Below the pieces are notes generated by a model that did not search any database, was not told the origin of the DNA, and was given only the letters and a program-made list of their open reading frames with translations. A stretch of DNA of 64,000 nucleotides, from the NCBI RefSeq assembly GCF_014529625.1, contig NZ_CP076039.1, forward strand, positions 496,001-560,000, given 5' to 3'. The stretch comes from Candidatus Pelagisphaera phototrophica (lineage in GTDB: Bacteria; Verrucomicrobiota; Verrucomicrobiia; Opitutales; Opitutaceae). A program made the translations under genes and the position numbers. Below, one piece after another: positions 59,430-64,000 of the stretch (position 1 is its first letter; every line of letters begins with the position of its first letter).

Positions 59430-60305
59430 ATGAGCGTACTCGTTAACAAAAACACACGCGTCGTATTCACAGGGATCACCGGCAAATCTGGAGGATTCCA
59501 CGCTAAACAGTGCATGGACTATGGCACCCAAGTGGTGGCCGGAGTTACCCCAGGCAGGGGAGGGCAATTATTTGAGGGAAGCGTGCCTGTATTCAATGCG
59601 GTGACAGATTCGGTGGAACAAGCCGGGGCCAATACCGCTTGCGTATTCGTTCCGCCACCATTCGCGGCGGATTCTATTCTGGAGTGTCTTGATGCGGGGA
59701 TTGAATTGATCATTGCGATTACGGAAGGTATTCCTGTCAACGACATGGCCAAGGTTAAGAAAAAGTTGCTGCAAACCAATGCCCGACTGATCGGTCCGAA
59801 CTGTCCGGGCGTTATTACGCCAGGCGAATGCAAGATAGGCATCATGCCTGGCTACATCCACAAGCCGGGCACGGTCGGAATAGTTTCCCGTTCCGGAACG
59901 TTGACTTACGAAGCAGTCTGGCAAGTGACCAGTCTTGGCTATGGACAGTCCACTTGCATTGGCATTGGTGGCGATCCCATCAATGGCACGAACCACACCG
60001 ACGCTATAAAGCTTTTTAATGAAGATCCGGATACCGAAGCCATCGTCATGATTGGCGAGATCGGTGGTGATGCTGAAGAGAACGCATGCGCTTACATAAA
60101 GGAGCATGTGAAAAAGCCCGTGGCCGGATTTATCGCTGGCACGACAGCTCCTCCGGGCCGTCGAATGGGCCATGCCGGTGCCATCGTATCAGGTGGAAGC
60201 GGAACCGCTGAAGCGAAGATAGCGGCGATGGAAGCGGCCGGCGTGGCAGTTGCTAAGACGCCATCCGACATGGGCACCGCCCTCTTGGCAGCTTGGGGCA
60301 AATAG
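59430..60305 (+). CDS. sucD: Succinyl-CoA synthetase subunit alpha
   Basis: The 291-residue protein begins [20 protein letters not shown] and [20 protein letters not shown], the CoA-binding Rossmann domain. It contains [20 protein letters not shown] and [20 protein letters not shown]. The catalytic phosphohistidine is in [17 protein letters not shown] near residue 250. It forms the heterodimer with SucC from the preceding gene. No anomaly was seen. The 660 bp downstream are non-coding apart from a promoter near 60890. Confidence 0.97.
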   Translation: MSVLVNKNTRVVFTGITGKSGGFHAKQCMDYGTQVVAGVTPGRGGQLFEGSVPVFNAVTDSVEQAGANTACVFVPPPFAADSILECLDAGIELIIAITEGIPVNDMAKVKKKLLQTNARLIGPNCPGVITPGECKIGIMPGYIHKPGTVGIVSRSGTLTYEAVWQVTSLGYGQSTCIGIGGDPINGTNHTDAIKLFNEDPDTEAIVMIGEIGGDAEENACAYIKEHVKKPVAGFIAGTTAPPGRRMGHAGAIVSGGSGTAEAKIAAMEAAGVAVAKTPSDMGTALLAAWGK

Positions 60306-60889
60306 GTTTTCACCCAAATACGCTTCAATTTGATCCTTTGAAGGGATTGAAATATTTGCTGGGGACGTGCAACAGGTATATGGCATTGTCGGTCCGTTCA
60401 CGGCTTTATTAGTAAACGGAGAAGACGGACACCGTGTTGTTTGGTGCAAAAGCTTGTTCTCTGACTGACCTTCACGGTGACAGAGAAATATGTTTAAAAA
60501 TATAAAGCATTGACCGTAAGAGAGATAGCAACTGTCATCTGATCTTATTCTCGTCTAAAGTCTCTTATCGCGGCAAATCCTTTAGAAGGGGTCAGATTGG
60601 TTCGGTAGCAGTAGTGCCAATCATTCGGCACTTACGCAGATCGTATCTAGTTAAAAAAACCTGACTAAGTGAGGAATCGCGAGAACCAGCCTTGCACGTC
60701 AATTTTCATCTACAGAAAGATCAGTTTGAATTAGTTGTCTTTCTCTTTGTCTCAATTTGAGCAGCAACTTTTGTTACTAATTCGAATTTGGGGTCCAATT
60801 CGACGTGTGTTCATAACCTTCGTCAAGTTTGGAGCATATCAATTGAAAAGAAATCAAGTTCACGCCTTCAGGCTACAATACGTTTTCTT
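60306..60889. other. Long intergenic region downstream of sucD
   Basis: No convincing coding frame lies in these 580 bases on either strand. A small hairpin, AGTGCC-N8-GGCACT, is at about 60625-60645 without a T-run. The right-hand end leads into the sigma-54-like promoter at 60890. The rest is unexplained and could hold a small RNA or activator sites. Confidence 0.35.
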
Positions 60890-60905
60890 TGGCACAAGAT
60901 TTGCA
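60890..60905 (+). promoter_or_regulatory. Sigma-54-type promoter TGGCACAAGATTTGCA
   Basis: This is an exact match to TGGCAC-N5-TTGCA, with GG at 60891-60892 and GC at 60903-60904. It lies 66 nt before the start of the DUF3450 gene, so the transcript would carry a leader of about 55 nt, unlike the CTERM genes. Confidence 0.72.
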
Positions 60906-60969
60906 ACCTGATTCGCAACCACACGAATCTGGCACCGCTAAAGGCGCCTGCTTATCAAAAACATTTTAC

Positions 60970-61746
60970 ATGAGGACTAACCGTCGAATTTTGCAAGTAG
61001 GGATTTTAACATGCAGCCTGCTAACTTGCAGTAGCATTTACGCCTCGGAGCTCGAAGATGCGAGAGCCGCATTCATCGAATGGTCCAAGGTTAAATCACA
61101 ATTATCTAAAGAAAAAGCTGATTGGGTGGACGAGGAGGCTCTCTTAGAAGACATGATTTTAACATCAGAGGCTGAACTAGGCAGCCTAGAGGAAAGCATC
61201 GAGGAACTAGAAAACGGTTCAAGTGCCTCTGACAAACAAAAAGGTGTGCTCCTTGAAGAAATAAATGAGGCGAAAAAGACCTCGAGTCACCTCCAAGATG
61301 GAGTTTCTGAATACGAAAAGTATTTAATTGATTTACTGCCGAAGTTACCAGAGCCATTAAAAAGAGACCTGCAACAGCTTACACAAAGGCTTCCATATGA
61401 TGCGAAAAAGGCAGAGAGACTGGCCTTATCTCAAAGGTTCCAAACGGTTGTCGGTATACTGGCTCAGATCGAGAAGTTTCATTCTCAGATCTCTCTTGTA
61501 TCGGAGATTAAAGAAACAGAGTCAGGAAAAGCGAAAGAGGTCAAAACAATCTATTTTGGATTATCCCATGCTTACTTTGCGGACGCGGGTGCAGAGTACG
61601 CAGGATTTGGATATCCCCAAGGAGACGGCTGGAAATGGACTTCAGTTTCTGGCGAAATAGCTGAAAACATAGCTAAAGCAATAGCAGTTAACCAAAACGA
61701 CGAGCCGCCAGTGTTCGTATCTCTCCCAATCAAAATTTTAGACTGA
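60970..61746 (+). CDS. DUF3450-type periplasmic coiled-coil protein
   Basis: The 258-residue product starts at the ATG at 60970 with a signal peptide (LQVGILTCSLLTCSSIYASE). A long coiled coil follows (ELEDARAAFIEWSKVKSQLS, DMILTSEAELGSLEESIEEL, LLEEINEAKKTSSHLQDGVS), then a C-terminal globular end with TIYFGLSHAYFADAGAEYAG-FGYPQGDGW. Size, coiled coil and the Y-F-G-L/A-Y-F segment fit DUF3450, a component gene of the TtpC-ExbB-ExbD-TonB type operons known from vibrios. The frame extension to 60889 overlaps the sigma-54 promoter and is unlikely to be used. Confidence 0.8.
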   Translation: MRTNRRILQVGILTCSLLTCSSIYASELEDARAAFIEWSKVKSQLSKEKADWVDEEALLEDMILTSEAELGSLEESIEELENGSSASDKQKGVLLEEINEAKKTSSHLQDGVSEYEKYLIDLLPKLPEPLKRDLQQLTQRLPYDAKKAERLALSQRFQTVVGILAQIEKFHSQISLVSEIKETESGKAKEVKTIYFGLSHAYFADAGAEYAGFGYPQGDGWKWTSVSGEIAENIAKAIAVNQNDEPPVFVSLPIKILD

Positions 61747-61765
61747 ATCGGTACAATTATTCTAT

Positions 61766-63184
61766 ATGAAATTTAATTTAAAAATTCCGTGCTTATTTTT
61801 ACACATAGCTATTACTCAAATTGCATATGTTTCGCTCTTTGCAGAAAGTTTAAGCAACCTGTCCGACAGTGCGGAATCTAGACTTGAAACAGCGATAGAT
61901 GAATTGGCAGAATTTCGCAATAAAGTTGCCGAACAAAAAATTCCAATAGCCACAGAAGTAAGAGAGCTTTCACAGCAAGTCGAGCTTAAGCGATCAGAGC
62001 AGCAATTATTGCAAAGACGCAAAGATAATTCTGGCTTGGAGATCTCATCCTTAGAAAGTCAACTTACCGCAAGAGAAGACGAAATAGCTTATATTTCAAA
62101 TCTTCTTCTTGATTATGCAAATCGCTTAAATGCATCAGTTCATCCGAGTGAAATGCAATTGTACCAAGACGACCTTCTGGCTGTTTTAAATGCAAGCGAG
62201 AAGGGTGGTGTCGCGACTGATGATCTGATTCAGATAAGATTATCGGCAGTAAAGATGGGTTTAGAAAGGATCGATAAAAATGCGGCAGGATTCTCTTTCC
62301 CTGGGGAAGCTATTTCAGCAGATGGCAGCGTAGTTGAAGGAAAATTCGCTCACCTGGGTCCCGTATCATTTTTCGCTTCTTCCGACGGTAGTTCAGCTGG
62401 TTTAGTTGAGCGGGGTGCTTCAATAGAACCAAGAATTCTCACGTTCGATCCAGACTCCAATATGGCAATTGCTAATTTCGTTCAAGCAGGAGAGGGCGAA
62501 ATCCCCTTGGACACCTCGGGCGGCAGAGCAACTGCGATTTCAGCCACGAAGGAAACCCTCGTCGAGCACATAGGAAAAGGGGGTCTCTGGATGTACCCGA
62601 TTTTGAGTTTTGCATTTCTTTCGCTATCCATTGCGGCCTTCAAATTCTTGGAGCTAAGCAAATACAAACTGTTGTCGCCATCAATAGTTTACGACGTTTT
62701 AGAGCACCTTCAAAAATCAGATAATGCTGGAGCGGAGAGAATAGTGAAAAGCTATGGCGGAACGGAATCTCGCATACTATTGAAGGGCATCAAAAACCAC
62801 CATTTACCCAAAGAACTTTTAGAAGAAATTTTATTCGAGGATTTGCTCGAAGAGAAACCTAAATTAGAGAGGGGCCTGTCTTTTATAAGCGTTACAGCAG
62901 CTGTCGCACCATTACTCGGGCTGCTTGGGACTGTGACAGGCATGATAAATACATTTAAGTTAATTACTCTTTTTGGTACCGGAGACGCAAAGTCTCTATC
63001 GTCGGGGATTTCGGAAGCACTTATCACCACAGAATTTGGTTTGGTTGTAGCAATACCTTCACTTTTGCTATCAGCCTTTCTCAGTAGGAAAGCGAATTCG
63101 ATGATCGCTAAGATGGAGAAAACTTCTGTAATATTTGTGAATGGAGTATCTCTGTTGGAGGCACCGACTAATGACAATTCCTAG
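61766..63184 (+). CDS. TtpC-like MotA/TolQ/ExbB channel protein with periplasmic coiled-coil extension
   Basis: The 472-residue protein has a signal peptide (IPCLFLHIAITQIAYVSLFA) and a periplasmic region of about 240 residues starting with a coiled coil (ETAIDELAEFRNKVAEQKIP, REDEIAYISNLLLDYANRLN). An ExbB/TolQ channel follows: TM1 WMYPILSFAFLSLSIAAFKF, the cytoplasmic loop, then SVTAAVAPLLGLLGTVTGMI and SEALITTEFGLVVAIPSLLL. This extended ExbB architecture is that of TtpC, the extra component of Vibrio TonB2 systems. It lies between DUF3450 and a standard ExbB, the same order as in that system. Confidence 0.88.
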   Translation: MKFNLKIPCLFLHIAITQIAYVSLFAESLSNLSDSAESRLETAIDELAEFRNKVAEQKIPIATEVRELSQQVELKRSEQQLLQRRKDNSGLEISSLESQLTAREDEIAYISNLLLDYANRLNASVHPSEMQLYQDDLLAVLNASEKGGVATDDLIQIRLSAVKMGLERIDKNAAGFSFPGEAISADGSVVEGKFAHLGPVSFFASSDGSSAGLVERGASIEPRILTFDPDSNMAIANFVQAGEGEIPLDTSGGRATAISATKETLVEHIGKGGLWMYPILSFAFLSLSIAAFKFLELSKYKLLSPSIVYDVLEHLQKSDNAGAERIVKSYGGTESRILLKGIKNHHLPKELLEEILFEDLLEEKPKLERGLSFISVTAAVAPLLGLLGTVTGMINTFKLITLFGTGDAKSLSSGISEALITTEFGLVVAIPSLLLSAFLSRKANSMIAKMEKTSVIFVNGVSLLEAPTNDNS

Positions 63185-63209
63185 AAGTCTTTTTGGTTAG
63201 CGGGTAAAA

Positions 63210-63821
63210 GTGATAGAATTTATTACAGAAGATGCTCTTAAGATTTGGACTGAGGGCGGCTGGTTGATGGGACCATTATTTATACTGGGCTTATTGATAT
63301 ACTATTCAATTTTCGAAATATACTTTCGGCTATCTTCTAAGAGTTATATCAAAACTGATAGCAATATATGGAGGCATTGGGTAGAGAAGCCAGCAGATGC
63401 CCAGGGGGATATAGGGCGAATTATAAACTTTGTCTTAGCAGATAAAAAGACTACGCAAGATGTAAGTCTGAGATTTCAGGAGGTCCGCCGCACTCTTGTT
63501 GAGAGTATCGGTAGACGTATCAAATTTGTCGCCATCATAGTAAGTGCCGCGCCTTTGACTGGACTCCTTGGAACTGTGGGAGGAATGCTCACTACTTTCA
63601 GCGGTCTTTCTTCAAGCGAAGGATCAAACACCGTTGGGCTGATAGCGGGAGGTATCTCGGAGGCACTTATAACCACTGAAACCGGATTAGTTTTAGCTAT
63701 ACCAGCAATTGTAGTCATTTCAACAATAAGGAAAAAACTCGATGCATTGGATTTGTTTTTAAAAAAATTAGAAAACTCAATAAACCAACACCTTCTCGAT
63801 GCAAAGCGCAGTCAAGCCTAG
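63210..63821 (+). CDS. exbB: ExbB/TolQ-type proton channel subunit
   Basis: The 203-residue protein starts at GTG 63210. It has TM1 WLMGPLFILGLLIYYSIFEI, a cytoplasmic loop, TM2 IKFVAIIVSAAPLTGLLGTV with GGMLTTFSGL, and TM3 AGGISEALITTETGLVLAIP, the MotA/TolQ/ExbB channel signature. It powers outer-membrane transport using the proton gradient together with ExbD and TonB. It is the second ExbB-like protein of the operon and has the normal short architecture. An exbD gene follows after 10 bp. Confidence 0.92.
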   Translation: MIEFITEDALKIWTEGGWLMGPLFILGLLIYYSIFEIYFRLSSKSYIKTDSNIWRHWVEKPADAQGDIGRIINFVLADKKTTQDVSLRFQEVRRTLVESIGRRIKFVAIIVSAAPLTGLLGTVGGMLTTFSGLSSSEGSNTVGLIAGGISEALITTETGLVLAIPAIVVISTIRKKLDALDLFLKKLENSINQHLLDAKRSQA

Positions 63822-63831
63822 GTAAAAAATT

Positions 63832-64000
63832 ATGCCCAGAGCCAGAACACTCACAAATTCATCTTCCGGCAGTGATGAGATAAATATCTCACCACTAATC
63901 GATATGGTGTTTATTCTTCTTATTTTCTTTATCGTAACAACGGTCTTCGTGGAAGAGACTGGAGTGGAAGTCAGTAAGCCTCAAGCTGCGTCGGCTATAG
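63832..64000 (+). CDS. exbD: ExbD/TolR-type protein, 5' part (open at window edge)
   Basis: A frame from the ATG at 63832 to the window end encodes [20 protein letters not shown] and [20 protein letters not shown], then [12 protein letters not shown]. The single TM helix with [13 protein letters not shown] holds the essential membrane Asp of ExbD/TolR. The gene continues past the window; a tonB gene and a TPR gene would be expected next if the operon matches the TtpC type. Confidence 0.92.
   Translation, partial: MPRARTLTNSSSGSDEINISPLIDMVFILLIFFIVTTVFVEETGVEVSKPQAASAI

Noticed and set aside
1-64000. tRNA, rRNA, CRISPR array, prophage or IS element
   Set aside because: No cloverleaf with a GTTCRA loop, no regularly spaced direct repeats and no transposase or phage structural genes were recognised while reading both strands.

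Overview
The window reads as a chromosomal segment of a free-living, probably marine or aquatic member of the Verrucomicrobiota, most likely class Opitutia. The sequence-based reasons are: many sulfatases; several DUF1501/DUF1549/DUF1553 and DUF1552/DUF1592 gene sets that are typical of Planctomycetes and Verrucomicrobia; and exported proteins ending in a VPDTGST-type C-terminal sorting signal (the VPDSG-CTERM variant of the PEP-CTERM/exosortase system described for this phylum). No exosortase gene, tRNA, rRNA or CRISPR array was seen here.

Layout. 1-9600: a comEC 5' part (open at the window edge), a thiD remnant, rarA, a YhcH/YiaL-family gene, an FkbM methyltransferase, a first VPD-CTERM protein, a double-ACT protein, a frameshifted secreted-protein gene, the three-gene proton-translocating transhydrogenase (pntAa-pntAb-pntB), and a BlaI-type repressor whose blaR1 partner survives as 16 codons. 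9649-20164: an imelysin plus di-haem oxidoreductase pair, a 55-residue zinc-ribbon protein, an ABC exporter operon with a His-rich lipoprotein and a DUF3299 protein, and a DUF1552/DUF1592 pair. 20218-31091: a broken cyclophilin, two tandem sulfatases, an RbsABC-like sugar importer, and a tripartite tricarboxylate transporter whose TctC and TctB are fused. 31174-41878: beta-propeller, cytochrome/LRR, DUF1501 and DUF1549/1553 genes, AraC and LacI-type remnants, a Tm-1-like gene and another sulfatase. 42100-50276: the most unusual part, an array of VPDTG-CTERM genes. 50434-64000: a broken SnoaL-like lipoprotein gene, a PQQ-like propeller, a truncated dehydrogenase, a methyltransferase, a sulfatase, an esterase, DUF1573, rph, sucC-sucD, and a DUF3450 / TtpC-like / ExbB / ExbD energy-coupling operon that runs off the window.

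The CTERM array. Five plus-strand VPDTG-CTERM genes and two copies of a second exported family are interleaved with minus-strand genes for small one-TM membrane proteins. Four of the five CTERM genes share a block of about 60 bp: an 8-bp inverted repeat followed by a GG-N10-GC element resembling a sigma-54 promoter. The two second-family genes have near-consensus TGGCAC-N5-TTGCA. In all six genes the ATG lies exactly 14-15 nt after the -12 GC, which predicts nearly leaderless mRNAs. The membrane-protein genes carry a hairpin at a fixed distance before their ATG. The array has grown by local duplication and has shed fragments: orphan sorting tails, an N-terminal stub, and genes with single nonsense codons.

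Gene decay recurs throughout. Deletion-truncated genes, frameshifts and in-frame TAG, TGA and TAA codons occur in at least eleven loci, several beside dispersed REP-like inverted repeats with a CCCTAC tail.
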